From assembly GCF_003610295.1 (NCBI RefSeq), contig NZ_RAPV01000001.1, positions 3,658,001-3,722,000 on the forward strand: 64,000 bases of DNA. The letters are read 5' to 3'. Every line of letters begins with the position of its first letter. Position 1 is the first letter of the stretch. Made by a program: the position numbers and the translations under genes. The notes under the pieces were generated by a model. That model was not told the DNA's origin and ran no database searches. It saw only the letters and a program-made list of their open reading frames with translations. This DNA comes from Paraburkholderia sp. BL23I1N1. Its GTDB lineage: Bacteria; Pseudomonadota; Gammaproteobacteria; Burkholderiales; Burkholderiaceae. Shown one piece after another: positions 25,024-34,476 of the stretch.

Positions 25024-26739
25024 ATGCTGTCGACTCAAGAAGCAGAAGGGCAACAACAAACCGTCGTCGCCGACGCGCCGTTTTCGTCGCTCTCGACGCG
25101 TATGCATCAGATGTTCCCCGAACTCACGTGCGCGGAAATCGATCGTCTGCGCCGGTTCGGCGAGATGGGCCACTGGGAAGCGGGTGAACTGCTGTTCGAG
25201 ACCGGCTACACCGGCCCGGGCATGTTCGTGATATTGAATGGGCGCGTGAAGATTTATCAGCGCGATGGCATCGGGCGCGAAGTCCTGATTGCTGAGCACG
25301 GTGCCAAACATTTTCTCGCCGAAGTCGGTCAGTTGTCCGGGCGGCCCGCGCTGGTCAACGGCATGGCCCTCAGCCCGGTCGACGCGTTATTGATTCCGCC
25401 GGAAAAGCTGCGCGCGCTGATTGTCGCCGAGGCCGAACTGGGCGAGCGCATCATGCGCGCGCTGATTTTGCGGCGCGTATCGCTGATCGAGAAAGGCGCG
25501 GGCGGCCCGATTCTGATCGGCAACAGCAGCGACGCCCGGCTCGTTATGTTGCAAGGCTTCCTGTCACGCAACGGTCATCCTCACTCGGTCATCGACGAAC
25601 GCGATGAAGACGCGCTGCGTCTGATCGAGCAATTCGCCGCGCAGAAAGAAGACATGCCGCTGGTGATCTGTCCGGACGGCTCGGTGCTGCGCCATCCGAG
25701 CATGCCGGAGCTCGCCACCTGCCTCGGCCTGCTGCCCGATCTCGACGATTCGCATGTGTACGACGTCGCGATCGTCGGCGCGGGACCGGCCGGCCTTGCT
25801 ACGGCCGTGTATGCGGCCTCCGAAGGCCTCTCGGTGATCGTGCTCGACAGCCGCGCGCCAGGGGGTCAGGCGGGCGCCAGTTCGCGGATCGAAAACTATC
25901 TCGGCTTTCCGACCGGCATCTCCGGTCAGGCGCTGGCGGGCCGTGCGTTCGTGCAGGCGCAGAAATTCGGCGCGCATGTCGCGATTCCGGTCCATGTGAA
26001 GGCCTTGCAGTGCGCGGAATCGCCGTATCGGCTGGATCTCAAGTGCGGCGGCCAGATCACCTCCCGCACCATCGTGATCGCGAGCGGCGCGGTCTACCGG
26101 CGCCCGGCGATCGAAGGGCTGGACCGCTTCGACGGGCGCGGCGTCTACTACTGGGCGTCGCCGGTCGAGGCCAAGCTGTGCAAGCGCCAGGAGATCGTGC
26201 TCGTGGGCGGCGGCAATTCAGCGGGCCAGGCAATCGTCTATCTGGCGACGCACGCTGCCAAGGTCCATGTGTTGATCCGCCGAAGCGGTTTTGAAGCCAC
26301 CATGTCGCGCTATCTGATCGACCGGATCCGCTCGCTGCCGAACGTAGTCGTGCATCCGCATTCGGAAATCGGCGGGCTCGAGGCGGATGAAATCGGACTG
26401 GCATCGGTCGCGCTGAAAAAACCGCTGCCGGACGGCACCCGGAGCTTCGATACGCGGCATCTGTTCCTTTTCACCGGCGCGGATCCGAATACCGACTGGC
26501 TGCGCACCTGCGGCGTGCAGCTCGACGAGAAGGGCTTCGTGCTGACTGGCACCAGCGTGGACGGCTCGTCCGTCTGCGATCTCGCTACGACTGTCGAGGG
26601 CGTGTATGCAATCGGCGACGCCCGCGCCGGGTCGACGAAACGCGTCGCGGCGGCGGTCGGAGAAGGCGCGGCGGTGGTCGCGCAAATCCATCAACTGCTG
26701 GCGGTATCGGCAGGGGAAGCGGTCGCTTTGGGGGCTTGA
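25024..26739 (+). CDS. cNMP-binding domain fused to thioredoxin-reductase-like flavoprotein, 571 aa
   Basis: Residues 15-145 form a cyclic-nucleotide-binding-like beta roll (GELLFETGYTGPGMFVILNG). Residues 150-245 form a thioredoxin/glutaredoxin-like linker domain. From 250 there is a TrxR-type flavoprotein with FAD site AIVGAGPAGLATAVYAAS, NADPH site VLVGGGNSAGQA and a C-terminal FAD motif VYAIGDARAGSTKRVAAAVG. The redox CxxC of thioredoxin reductase is absent: the position after GRGVYY reads WASPVEAKLC. So it cannot be a classical thioredoxin reductase and is more likely an NAD(P)H oxidoreductase of the ferredoxin-NADP type or a sensor. ATG 25024 follows GAAGGAGCGGTTCA; the longer frame from 24769 overlaps the DedA gene. 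Confidence 0.9.
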   Translation: MLSTQEAEGQQQTVVADAPFSSLSTRMHQMFPELTCAEIDRLRRFGEMGHWEAGELLFETGYTGPGMFVILNGRVKIYQRDGIGREVLIAEHGAKHFLAEVGQLSGRPALVNGMALSPVDALLIPPEKLRALIVAEAELGERIMRALILRRVSLIEKGAGGPILIGNSSDARLVMLQGFLSRNGHPHSVIDERDEDALRLIEQFAAQKEDMPLVICPDGSVLRHPSMPELATCLGLLPDLDDSHVYDVAIVGAGPAGLATAVYAASEGLSVIVLDSRAPGGQAGASSRIENYLGFPTGISGQALAGRAFVQAQKFGAHVAIPVHVKALQCAESPYRLDLKCGGQITSRTIVIASGAVYRRPAIEGLDRFDGRGVYYWASPVEAKLCKRQEIVLVGGGNSAGQAIVYLATHAAKVHVLIRRSGFEATMSRYLIDRIRSLPNVVVHPHSEIGGLEADEIGLASVALKKPLPDGTRSFDTRHLFLFTGADPNTDWLRTCGVQLDEKGFVLTGTSVDGSSVCDLATTVEGVYAIGDARAGSTKRVAAAVGEGAAVVAQIHQLLAVSAGEAVALGA

Positions 26740-26965
26740 AGGCGGCGGCGTCCGGCCCAGTCGTGCGTTCGGCCGCCGTCCGCGCGGCGTGCCGGGCGTC
26801 GGCTCGCTCCGCCGTCCCGCCACCCTCACGTCACCGCAAAGACCGCCGGGTAATCTGCTGTTACACACGCCTTCAACTGGTTTCACCTGCCTTGCTTTCT
26901 GTTTCGTAATATATCGTCAGCCATTCGACAGTGAATGGCTGACCCTTTCGGAACTGGAGACAAGC

Positions 26966-27244
26966 ATGATCCAACGCGCGATCGTTTTCGCCGCCTTCGG
27001 CCTTGCCGCCGCCTGCGCGTCGACCTCTGCCTCGGCCCGGGTGGACGTCGGCGTGTTCGTCAACACGCCCGGTCTCATGTACGCCCCGCCGCCCGTGGTT
27101 TATGTGCCGCCACCGGTTGTTTATGCGCCTGTGCAACCCGCGTATGGCTACGGATATCGTGGCGATTACTACCGCGGATATCGCGAACGCCACGACCATG
27201 GCCGGCACCGCGGCTGGGACAAGCACCACAAGCACGACTGGTGA
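26966..27244 (+). CDS. Small secreted Pro/Tyr/His-rich protein, 92 aa
   Basis: A signal peptide (MIQRAIVFAAFGLAAACAST up to SASA) is followed by a mature part rich in Pro, Tyr, Val and Gly (YAPPPVVYVPPPVVYAPVQ) and a basic His/Arg-rich tail (RERHDHGRHRGWDKHHKHDW). Such proteins are common small periplasmic or outer-membrane-associated proteins in Burkholderiales; the His tail could bind metal. ATG 26966 follows CTGGAGACAAGC. Function unknown. Confidence 0.75.
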   Translation: MIQRAIVFAAFGLAAACASTSASARVDVGVFVNTPGLMYAPPPVVYVPPPVVYAPVQPAYGYGYRGDYYRGYRERHDHGRHRGWDKHHKHDW

Positions 27245-27319
27245 AGCTAAAGTAGCGGATGCTGATCCAGGCCTGGCCTCGGGTCCGCGCCCATTGCCGC
27301 CACTCACTGCCTCAAACCC

Positions 27320-28558
27320 TTGATCGACGCCCGCGTGAAGACTCTTCCGCTATCCGCCGCGCGCACCCTGCATCTGGCCGCGCAAGGTTTGCTGACGCCG
27401 CCGCGCCGCAAGGCCGTCAAAGCCGACGTGCTCGACGCGATCCGCCGCATGGCGCAATTGCAGATCGACACGATCCACGTCGTCGCGCGCAGTCCGTATC
27501 TGGTGCTGTTCAGCCGGCTTGGCGCATATCCGCAGCAATGGCTCGACGAGCATCTCGCCGAAGGCAAGCTGTTCGAATACTGGTCGCATGAAGCCTGTTT
27601 CGTCCTGACCGAAGACTACGGCCTGCTGCGTCACCGCATGCTCGACCCGAGCGGCATGGGGTGGAAATACGCGGCCGAGTGGCACAAGAAGCATCGCAAG
27701 GAAATCGACAAACTGCTCGCGCATATCCGTGCGACGGGTCCCGTGCGTTCAGCGGACTTCGCCCGCGAGGCGGGCACGAGCAACGGCTGGTGGGACTGGA
27801 AGCCGGAAAAGCGCCACCTGGAAGTCCTGTTCGCGATCGGGCAATTGATGGTGGCCGAGCGGCGCAATTTTCATCGTGTCTACGATCTGACCGAGCGCGT
27901 GCTACCGGACTGGGACGACGCGCGCGACCTGCAGCCGCGCGAAGCCGTTGCCGAAGAGGCGTTGCGCCGGACCTGCCGCGCGCTTGGCGTTGTGCGCGCC
28001 GATTGGGTCGCCGATTACTACCGGCTGCCGCGCCGCCCCTATCGCGACGATCTGCGTGCGCTCGCCGATCAGGGCGAGCTGATCCCGGTGCAGGTGGAGG
28101 GCTGGAAGCAGGACACCTTCGTCCGTCACGATTTCGCTCCGATGATCGACGACGCAGCGACCGGCAAGCTCGTTTCAACCGTCACTACGGTACTGTCGCC
28201 GTTCGATCCAGTGGTGTGGGACCGCAAGCGCGCCGCCGCGCTTTTCGACTTCGACTATGCGATCGAATGCTATACACCGGCTGCGAAGCGCAAATACGGC
28301 TACTTCGTGTTGCCGCTTTTGAGCCGGGGGCGCCTGGTGGGTCGCGTGGATGCGAAAGCGCATCGGACCAGCGGCGTGTTCGAACTGAAATCGCTGCACA
28401 TCGAACCCGGTGTGCGGCTCAGCGCAAGGCTTGCAGGCGATCTGCGCCGCGCCCTGCAGCGCTGTGCGGACTGGCACGGCACGCCGCAACTGGAAATCGC
28501 ATCTGCGCCGCCGGAGTGGCTTGAGGCGTTGAGCGTAGACAGCCGAATGGAAGCGTGA
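27320..28558 (+). CDS. YcaQ/AlkX-like winged-helix DNA glycosylase family protein, 412 aa
   Basis: An HTH_42 protein of the AlkZ/YcaQ family, which excises bulky alkylated bases and unhooks interstrand crosslinks. The catalytic QxD motif of the YcaQ branch is visible as QID in MAQLQIDTIHVVARSPYLVL. Other conserved parts are YWSHEACFVL, RLPRRPYRDDLRALADQGEL and the C-terminal LSPFDPVVWDRKRAAALFDF. The TTG start at 27320 lacks a clear ribosome binding site; GTG 27335 is an alternative that shortens it by five residues. The gene is convergent with the LysE-type gene. Confidence 0.88.
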   Translation: MIDARVKTLPLSAARTLHLAAQGLLTPPRRKAVKADVLDAIRRMAQLQIDTIHVVARSPYLVLFSRLGAYPQQWLDEHLAEGKLFEYWSHEACFVLTEDYGLLRHRMLDPSGMGWKYAAEWHKKHRKEIDKLLAHIRATGPVRSADFAREAGTSNGWWDWKPEKRHLEVLFAIGQLMVAERRNFHRVYDLTERVLPDWDDARDLQPREAVAEEALRRTCRALGVVRADWVADYYRLPRRPYRDDLRALADQGELIPVQVEGWKQDTFVRHDFAPMIDDAATGKLVSTVTTVLSPFDPVVWDRKRAAALFDFDYAIECYTPAAKRKYGYFVLPLLSRGRLVGRVDAKAHRTSGVFELKSLHIEPGVRLSARLAGDLRRALQRCADWHGTPQLEIASAPPEWLEALSVDSRMEA

Positions 28559-28580
28559 CCGCGCGGCACAGGACGCGGTC

Positions 28581-29180
28581 TTAATGCAGCGCCGTCCACG
28601 CGAGCGACAAGGAAAACACGCCCAGCATGATCGAGGCGCCGCGCTGCATCTTCACCGGATTGAGCCAGGTGAGTTTGCCGCTACCGAGCGCCGCGCCAAA
28701 CGCGATCCACGCAAGCGCGATCGGCACCAGCAGGCAGGCGAACATCAGCATCGCCGTGGCATAGGCGGCAACATGCGCGAACGCGATGGCGGGAAAGATC
28801 GTTCCGGCGAACAGCAAGCCTTTCGGGTTGAGCAGCGTCGCGACGAATAGTGTGCGCAAGCCGCTCGCGCGCTGCGTCGAATCGGGCAAGGCCACCGCCG
28901 CGCGCCACATATCCACAGCGAGATACGCGATGTACACGCCGGCCGCTACGCGCACTAGCGAAGGCAACCATGGCAACGCGTGCGCGGCTTGCGCGAGAAA
29001 ATGTCCCCACACTGAAATCGACAGAAGATAGCCGGCCAGTTCAGCGGCGATCAGCGGCAACGAACGCCGCACGCCCTGGCGCAAACCGGCCGCCGCGAGC
29101 AGTGTATTGGTGGGACCCGGCGTAATCAGCACGACGACAATGCCGACAGCCAGCAATGCGATAGCAGACGAGGAAAGCAT
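28581..29180 (-). CDS. LysE/RhtB-family amino-acid exporter, 199 aa
   Basis: A six-helix LysE-family exporter of usual length. The family signature near the N-terminus is visible (VLITPGPTNTLLAAAGLRQG), and hydrophobic segments span most of the protein. The family exports amino acids or small toxic metabolites across the inner membrane. ATG 29180 is directly preceded on the minus strand by a terminator-like hairpin with a T6 run that abuts the start codon, leaving no room for a ribosome binding site. Expression may be controlled by attenuation. Confidence 0.88.
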   Translation of the reverse strand: MLSSSAIALLAVGIVVVLITPGPTNTLLAAAGLRQGVRRSLPLIAAELAGYLLSISVWGHFLAQAAHALPWLPSLVRVAAGVYIAYLAVDMWRAAVALPDSTQRASGLRTLFVATLLNPKGLLFAGTIFPAIAFAHVAAYATAMLMFACLLVPIALAWIAFGAALGSGKLTWLNPVKMQRGASIMLGVFSLSLAWTALH

Positions 29181-29217
29181 AAAAAAGGCACAATGTTGGC
29201 AACAATGCGCCTTTTTA
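29181..29217 (-). terminator. Terminator-like hairpin abutting the LysE ATG
   Basis: On the minus strand a 12-bp stem (GGCGCATTGTTG pairing with CAACATTGTGCC, two mismatches) is flanked by A-rich and T-rich tracts and ends in TTTTTT immediately before the LysE ATG at 29180. It could terminate the upstream small gene (stop at 29244) or act as an attenuator for the exporter. Confidence 0.6.
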
Positions 29218-29243
29218 TCACAGCGCGCGGCGCGCCACCGCCC

Positions 29244-29501
29244 TCAGCGGTCGAGCTTCGCGCGCAATTCGCGGGCAGCTTCCAGCAGACCCTCGTAACC
29301 CGAACGTGCGTGCTCCGGCAAATCAGGATCGCCGACGAACGCGCCGAGGGTTTCGATCAGGCTATACAGAATGCCCTTGGCGGCACCCGAAGCGATGCTG
29401 CCGGACGATACCTGCTGGTTCACGTGACTGAGCGCTGCGTCGAGGTGTTCCAGGTCGGGGCGGTCACCCGGGGGCGGCTGAGGGGTTACGTCTTGCGTCA
29501 T
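29244..29501 (-). CDS. Small hypothetical protein, 85 aa
   Basis: A short, mainly alpha-helical acidic protein (MTQDVTPQPPPGDRPDLEHL, then HVNQQVSSGSIASGAAKGIL and YEGLLEAARELRAKLDR). ATG 29501 is chosen over the longer frame to 29585; upstream GAGAGAAGCTTCATC is a moderate ribosome binding site. No family recognised. It precedes the LysE exporter on the same strand, separated by a terminator-like hairpin. Confidence 0.6.
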   Translation of the reverse strand: MTQDVTPQPPPGDRPDLEHLDAALSHVNQQVSSGSIASGAAKGILYSLIETLGAFVGDPDLPEHARSGYEGLLEAARELRAKLDR

Positions 29502-29621
29502 GATGAAGCTTCTCTCAGGTTGATGCATCAGTGAACAAAGCCATCCTTTCACGTTGTTATATACCGATCGTGCGCTGGCGTCCATTCGTGCTCGGACCCA
29601 GCGCGATCCACGCGATCAAGC

Positions 29622-31805
29622 TTAAGGCGTCCATCGATACATCAGGATTTTCGCGCGCGCGTCGTCTTCAAGCAGGACGACATATTCTCCATTGCCGCGC
29701 TGCACCGCGCTGATGCCGAGATAAACATCCACCCAGCCGGTCGTGCCGCCGACGCTCGCACCCGGCGTCATATAACCGACCGCCTGCCCGGTGCGCGCGT
29801 CGTACACATCCACCTTCGCCGTGTACAACTCTGCGACGAAGACGTAGTTACCCGCCACCGCGACGCCGACCGTCGTCGTCTGCGGACTGGTCTGCGTGTT
29901 CCATGGCAATGAGACCGTGTATTGCTGCGTCGGCGTGCCGGAACTCCAGTTGTCATAGCGCGCGAGCACCGGGCCGGCCTCCTTCCAGTGCGTCGAGTCC
30001 CACGGGATCGCGCTCGTAAATCCCGATATGTACATGGTGTCCGTTTCGGCAACGTAGACGATTCGCGCGATCCGCGTGAACGGCGCCGGCATCGCGAAAA
30101 TCTTCGAACTCGCGTACGTGTAGATCGGATTGCAGACCGAATCGAGCCCCTGCAACGGCATCTCGCGGATGCCGCTCGTCGGCGTCGAAAGCCACACGTT
30201 GCCGGGCGTATCGACCCACCAGAAGCCGTTGCCGACCGTGCTGCCCGTTGACGGATTGCCGGTGATCTCGCTTGCGTCGACGGTGCCGTTGCCATTGCTG
30301 TCGCGCCACAGCCATTCGCCATAGGTGGGTTGCGCCGCGGGCCACGTGCCCGGCAGCGGATCCTGCGCCAGCAAGCCGGACGGTATCGCCATTTCTCCAT
30401 GCGCCGCGTCGAAGCGATAGACGTTCAGATAGTGCGCGCCCGGATCGAGCGTGTAGAGAAACGGCTGGCCGTTGATTCGCCGCACCATCGGCTCACCACG
30501 CACCCCGCGCGGCTGGTGAAAAGCGGGGTCGTCGGGATAATCGAAACGGTTCAGCGTGAAGGCCGCGTACGACCATTCGTGGCCGACCGGTTGGCTGTAA
30601 TCGAGCGCGAAACGCTTCGAGCCGGTGTACACGGAATTCGGCGTTGCCGGATCGAACGCGGCGCTATCGACGAACGTCAGCCCGTACAGGCGCCAGTTGA
30701 GTGCGTGCGTGCCGTACACGTAACTCTCGAGCACCGCACCTTGACCGACCGACGCCGAACCAAGCGGCCGCGGACCTTCGCCGTTCTGCGCGACGTACAG
30801 GTTGCCCGCGGGATCGAGACCGAGGCCCGTAATACCGTTGAAGCGCCAGTTGCCCGGCACGCCTTTGACCGGGTGGAAGATGCCGTTGCGCGTGCCGATC
30901 GACGCGCCAGGCTGCGGCTGACCGCTAGCGTCCTTGTTGTAGACGAGGATCTGCTGCGACGGTCCGTTGTCGGCGACAAGAATCTGTCCGGCGGGCGTGA
31001 TCGCAATGTCGGTCGGCACCGCGCCGGCGGGCAACGTCAATGTACCCGCGAGCGCGGTGCCGTCGGCGACATAGTGAATAATGCTTAGGTTTCCCGATGA
31101 GATGCCGCTCATCACCCACAGCGTCGAATCAGTGTCAACCGCGATGCGTCCCGGCGACGTCACGTTCCACGAGCGCAAGCGCTGCATCGAGTTCGCGTCG
31201 AACACAACGATCCGGTTGCCGTAGGTATCGGCCACATACAGTTCGGTATCGGTGGCGGCCATGCCGCGAATCCCGGCATCGGTGCCGGTCGTCACCGCGT
31301 TGAGCATCAGGAAACTGTTCTTCGTCGCATTGGCGCTATTGCCGATGCCGCCGCTGAACGGCGCACCGGTCGCCAGATTGGCAATCGTGCGGCGCGTGAT
31401 GCCGTACCAGGTCTGGTTCGCCGGCGGATAGTCCGCGCCGACCAGTCCGTTGCTCTCATTGCCGATCGACATCGCCGCGTACAGGTACGTACGGTTCGTC
31501 GCGACCGCATCGCCGCCCGCTGCGCCCCAGCCATGCGTCGAGCCGGCCACGGCGATCTTGTCGCCCGCACGATAGGCGGCGATTTCGCTGCCGCTTTCAT
31601 CCCAGGGCGCGTTGGTGTACACGGTGCCGTCGGCGCCGACGCTGATCGCCTGGATGTCCTGCTGCATCCATTTGCCGTCGCCAAAACCAAAGCTATTGCC
31701 GATCCAGGATGTGGTGTAGGTCAGTTGCGACTGCGCGGATGCACTGAGAGGAAGGAGACTGTCAACGACAAGAACAGCCGCGCCAAGGCGAGCGAAAAGT
31801 TTCAC
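29622..31805 (-). CDS. Secreted NHL/beta-propeller-type protein, 727 aa
   Basis: A GTG start at 31805 follows AAGGAAAACCC and gives a signal peptide (VKLFARLGAAVLVV up to SASAQ). The mature protein has repeated blade-like units typical of NHL/SMP-30-type propellers: GMAATDTELYVADTYGNRIV, ITPAGQILVADNGPSQQILV, LGLDPAGNLYVAQNGEG. An EF-hand-like segment DSNGNGTVDASEI may bind calcium. It is probably an extracytoplasmic binding or carbohydrate-processing protein, but no catalytic motif is certain. No operon partners; the next gene downstream on the same strand (85 aa) is 120 bp away. Confidence 0.8.
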   Translation of the reverse strand: MKLFARLGAAVLVVDSLLPLSASAQSQLTYTTSWIGNSFGFGDGKWMQQDIQAISVGADGTVYTNAPWDESGSEIAAYRAGDKIAVAGSTHGWGAAGGDAVATNRTYLYAAMSIGNESNGLVGADYPPANQTWYGITRRTIANLATGAPFSGGIGNSANATKNSFLMLNAVTTGTDAGIRGMAATDTELYVADTYGNRIVVFDANSMQRLRSWNVTSPGRIAVDTDSTLWVMSGISSGNLSIIHYVADGTALAGTLTLPAGAVPTDIAITPAGQILVADNGPSQQILVYNKDASGQPQPGASIGTRNGIFHPVKGVPGNWRFNGITGLGLDPAGNLYVAQNGEGPRPLGSASVGQGAVLESYVYGTHALNWRLYGLTFVDSAAFDPATPNSVYTGSKRFALDYSQPVGHEWSYAAFTLNRFDYPDDPAFHQPRGVRGEPMVRRINGQPFLYTLDPGAHYLNVYRFDAAHGEMAIPSGLLAQDPLPGTWPAAQPTYGEWLWRDSNGNGTVDASEITGNPSTGSTVGNGFWWVDTPGNVWLSTPTSGIREMPLQGLDSVCNPIYTYASSKIFAMPAPFTRIARIVYVAETDTMYISGFTSAIPWDSTHWKEAGPVLARYDNWSSGTPTQQYTVSLPWNTQTSPQTTTVGVAVAGNYVFVAELYTAKVDVYDARTGQAVGYMTPGASVGGTTGWVDVYLGISAVQRGNGEYVVLLEDDARAKILMYRWTP

Positions 31806-32022
31806 GACGGGTTTTCCTTGCGAGGGGCGAAGCGCGCACGGCCGGCGTGTCCGGCGCACTATCGCGTGTATGCGGATCGATTAATTGTCGCGCATACGTG
31901 AAAGTTGGCTTTTTATCCTCGCATAGAAAAGGCGGAAATTAATTCGCAAAAAATTCGCGGAAAGCAGTTGATTGGCTAAAACATTCGAAGCGCATTCGAA
32001 GCGCATAAACCGCCGGTGCGTC

Positions 32023-32895
32023 TCAACGCGCCCCTACGAATTCCTCCGCCACCGCCGCAATCAGCACCTGGATCCGCGCGGTCTTGTACAGATCGGCGTG
32101 CGCGACCATCCAGACGTCAAATGGGTCCGCTCGATGCGGCATCACGCGCACCAGTTCCGGTTCGTCATCGGCACGAAAACGCGGCAGCTCGGCGATACCG
32201 AATCCGGCAAGCGCCGCTTCGAACAGCATCGCCGTGGATTGCGTCTGGAACACGACACGCCCGCGCGAAGTCGGCTCGCCGCACAACGCCCCCCACATCG
32301 ACGGCGCGACCGGCTGTTGATACACCACCAGATCGTGACCCTCGAACGCCTCGCCCTCGCGCGGCTCGCCGCGTGCGGCAAGGTATTCGCGCGACGCGTA
32401 AATGCCCATCTCCAGCTGCGCGAGCTTGCGCGCGATCAGGTCGGGCGCATCGGGCCGCAGCGTGCGGATTGCCACGTCCGCTTCACGCCGCGTCAGATTG
32501 GTGATCTGCGCGGACGTCACGCAGACGATCTCGATGCCCGGATGCACCCGCCGTACTTTGGCGATGGCCGGCACTACGAAGTGTTTGCCGAGCGAATCGG
32601 TGGTGGCGACGCGGATCGTGCCCGCCAGTCGATCGTCGAGTCCGGCAATCCGCCGCTCGATCGATAAGGCCGCCTGCTCCATCGTCTCCGCCGCCCCGAG
32701 CAACGCTTCGGCAGCGGGCGTCAGCACGAACATGGCGGGAGTGCGCAGAAACAGCGTCGCCGAGAGCGACTCTTCGAGCGCGGCGATCCGCCGGCCGACC
32801 GTCGCCTGATCGACAGCGAGTTGCGCCGCCGCGCCGCGCAGCGTTCCCGTGCGCGCTACGGCGAGAAAAAATCGTGCGTTGTCCCAGTTAATCAT
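32023..32895 (-). CDS. LysR-family transcriptional regulator, 290 aa
   Basis: An N-terminal winged helix-turn-helix (ARFFLAVARTGTLRGAAAQL, then QATVGRRIAALEESL) is followed by a substrate-binding domain with ATTDSLGKHFVVPAI. ATG 32895 (MINWDNARFF) is preferred to a TTG 18 bp upstream. Divergent from an MFS drug-efflux-type gene, which it probably controls. The short intergenic gap contains ATGCATATTTGCAT (32913-32926), an imperfect palindrome that could be a LysR site. Confidence 0.9.
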   Translation of the reverse strand: MINWDNARFFLAVARTGTLRGAAAQLAVDQATVGRRIAALEESLSATLFLRTPAMFVLTPAAEALLGAAETMEQAALSIERRIAGLDDRLAGTIRVATTDSLGKHFVVPAIAKVRRVHPGIEIVCVTSAQITNLTRREADVAIRTLRPDAPDLIARKLAQLEMGIYASREYLAARGEPREGEAFEGHDLVVYQQPVAPSMWGALCGEPTSRGRVVFQTQSTAMLFEAALAGFGIAELPRFRADDEPELVRVMPHRADPFDVWMVAHADLYKTARIQVLIAAVAEEFVGAR

Positions 32896-33020
32896 TGGCT
32901 GTGTCGTCCGCAATGCATATTTGCATCATACACATGCGAAAACACTGCTTTATTGCATTCGCGGATGTGACTAGACTTCGTCGACCGATTCAATTGCAGA
33001 TACAGCCCAAGGAATGCGCG

Positions 33021-34427
33021 ATGACCGAATGCGCCGCTGGACCACCGCTCGCCACCGAGCTTGCCGACACGGAGCGGTCCGCCCAGCGCCGGCGCCTGAC
33101 GCTCGCGCTGGTGGCAAGCGGCATGTTTATGGCCGTGCTCGACACCACCATCGTCAACGTCGCGCTGCCGGCGATGCACGCCAGCCTGGGCGCGTCTGTC
33201 GGCGGTCTCGCGTGGATCGTCGATGCGTACACGTTGAGTTTCGCCGCGTTGATCCTCGCGGGCGGCGTCGCGTCCGATCGCTTCGGCGCGAAGGCGATCT
33301 ATCTATGGGGACTTGCGTTGTTCGTCGCCGCGTCCGCGGCGTGCGGACTGGCGCCGAACGTCGGCGCGCTGGTCGCCGCGCGTTTCGTGCAGGGCAGCGG
33401 TGCGGCGCTGTTCCTGCCGGCGTCGCTTGCCATTGTGCGCAGCACCTTTGACGACCCTGTCGAGCGTGGGCGTGCTATCGCGGCGTGGGCGGGGATTGCG
33501 TCGGTGGCGGCGGCAATCGGACCGGTGCTGGGCGGCCTCCTCGTGCAAGGGTTCGGCTGGCGCAGTGCATTTCTGATCAATGTGCCGACTGGTCTGGCTG
33601 CGTTCGCTGGTGCCTGGGCCGTCGTGCGTCATTCGACGCGCAGCGTCGGCCGCCATTTTGACTGGCGCGGACAGTTGGCGAGCATCGTCGCGCTCGGGGC
33701 GCTCTGCTATGCGGCGATCGAATTGCCGTCGCGTGGGATCGCCGCTAGCGAGGTGTGGGGCGCGGCGTTACTCGCCGTACTGGCCGTGCTGACGCTCGTT
33801 GCCGTCGAGCGGCGTGCGCATCATCCGATGGTGCCGGTCGAGTGGTTCCGCAATCGCCTGTTCGTGACGATGAATGTGATGGGGACGCTCGTTTACATCG
33901 GCTACTTTGGATTGTTGTTTGAGTTGAGTTTGTATCTGCATGGCGAGTTCGGTTTCAACGCGCGGCAGATTGGTCTTACGTTGTTGCCGTTGGCCGGGAG
34001 TCTGTCGCTTGGTAATGTGATTGTTGGCAGGTTGCATGGGCGGTTTACTGCGACGCAGTTTATGACGATTGGGCTTGTATTGGCTGCTATTGCCGTGCCG
34101 GCCATGGCTGTGAGTCTGGAATGGCGTGCGCCATGGGTCCTCACTTATGCAGCGATGGTGATGTTTGGTGGGGGGACGGCATTGTCGGTGCCGCCGATGA
34201 TTTCGACTGTGCTCGAGCAGGTGCCGGGGGAGTTGGCCGGTGTGGCCTCAGGGTTGTTGAATGCGTTGCGGCAGGCGGGGGGGCTTGTTGGTGTTGCTAT
34301 GGCCGGGGCCGCGACGATTCTTGCGCCGCATGTGGCGGTGGCGTTGGGGTGGGTGGCTGGAATGGGGTTTGTGACGTATGCGGGCGCGGCGGGGTTGGCG
34401 GCGTGGGCGGGGCGCCTGCGGTGGTGA
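33021..34427 (+). CDS. MFS transporter, DHA2-type multidrug efflux, 468 aa
   Basis: A 14-helix drug:H+ antiporter of the QacA/EmrB type. Motif A-like LAGGVASDRFGAKAIYLWG follows the second helix, and the N-terminal VLDTTIVNVALPAMHASLG is characteristic of DHA2. ATG 33021 follows CCAAGGAATGCGCG; the longer frame from 32895 overlaps the divergent LysR gene. It is probably regulated by that LysR protein. Codon use becomes G/T-rich towards the 3' end (33900-34430). The end lies next to a dispersed repeat element and an IS701-type element. Confidence 0.92.
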   Translation: MTECAAGPPLATELADTERSAQRRRLTLALVASGMFMAVLDTTIVNVALPAMHASLGASVGGLAWIVDAYTLSFAALILAGGVASDRFGAKAIYLWGLALFVAASAACGLAPNVGALVAARFVQGSGAALFLPASLAIVRSTFDDPVERGRAIAAWAGIASVAAAIGPVLGGLLVQGFGWRSAFLINVPTGLAAFAGAWAVVRHSTRSVGRHFDWRGQLASIVALGALCYAAIELPSRGIAASEVWGAALLAVLAVLTLVAVERRAHHPMVPVEWFRNRLFVTMNVMGTLVYIGYFGLLFELSLYLHGEFGFNARQIGLTLLPLAGSLSLGNVIVGRLHGRFTATQFMTIGLVLAAIAVPAMAVSLEWRAPWVLTYAAMVMFGGGTALSVPPMISTVLEQVPGELAGVASGLLNALRQAGGLVGVAMAGAATILAPHVAVALGWVAGMGFVTYAGAAGLAAWAGRLRW

Positions 34428-34476
34428 GGTTTTTTTGTTTGGGTTTTGGGGCTGGTCGTTGATATGGGTTTTTTTG

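Noticed and set aside
25024..26739. Classical thioredoxin reductase (trxB)
   Set aside because: The redox-active CxxC is missing and an N-terminal cNMP-type domain is present.
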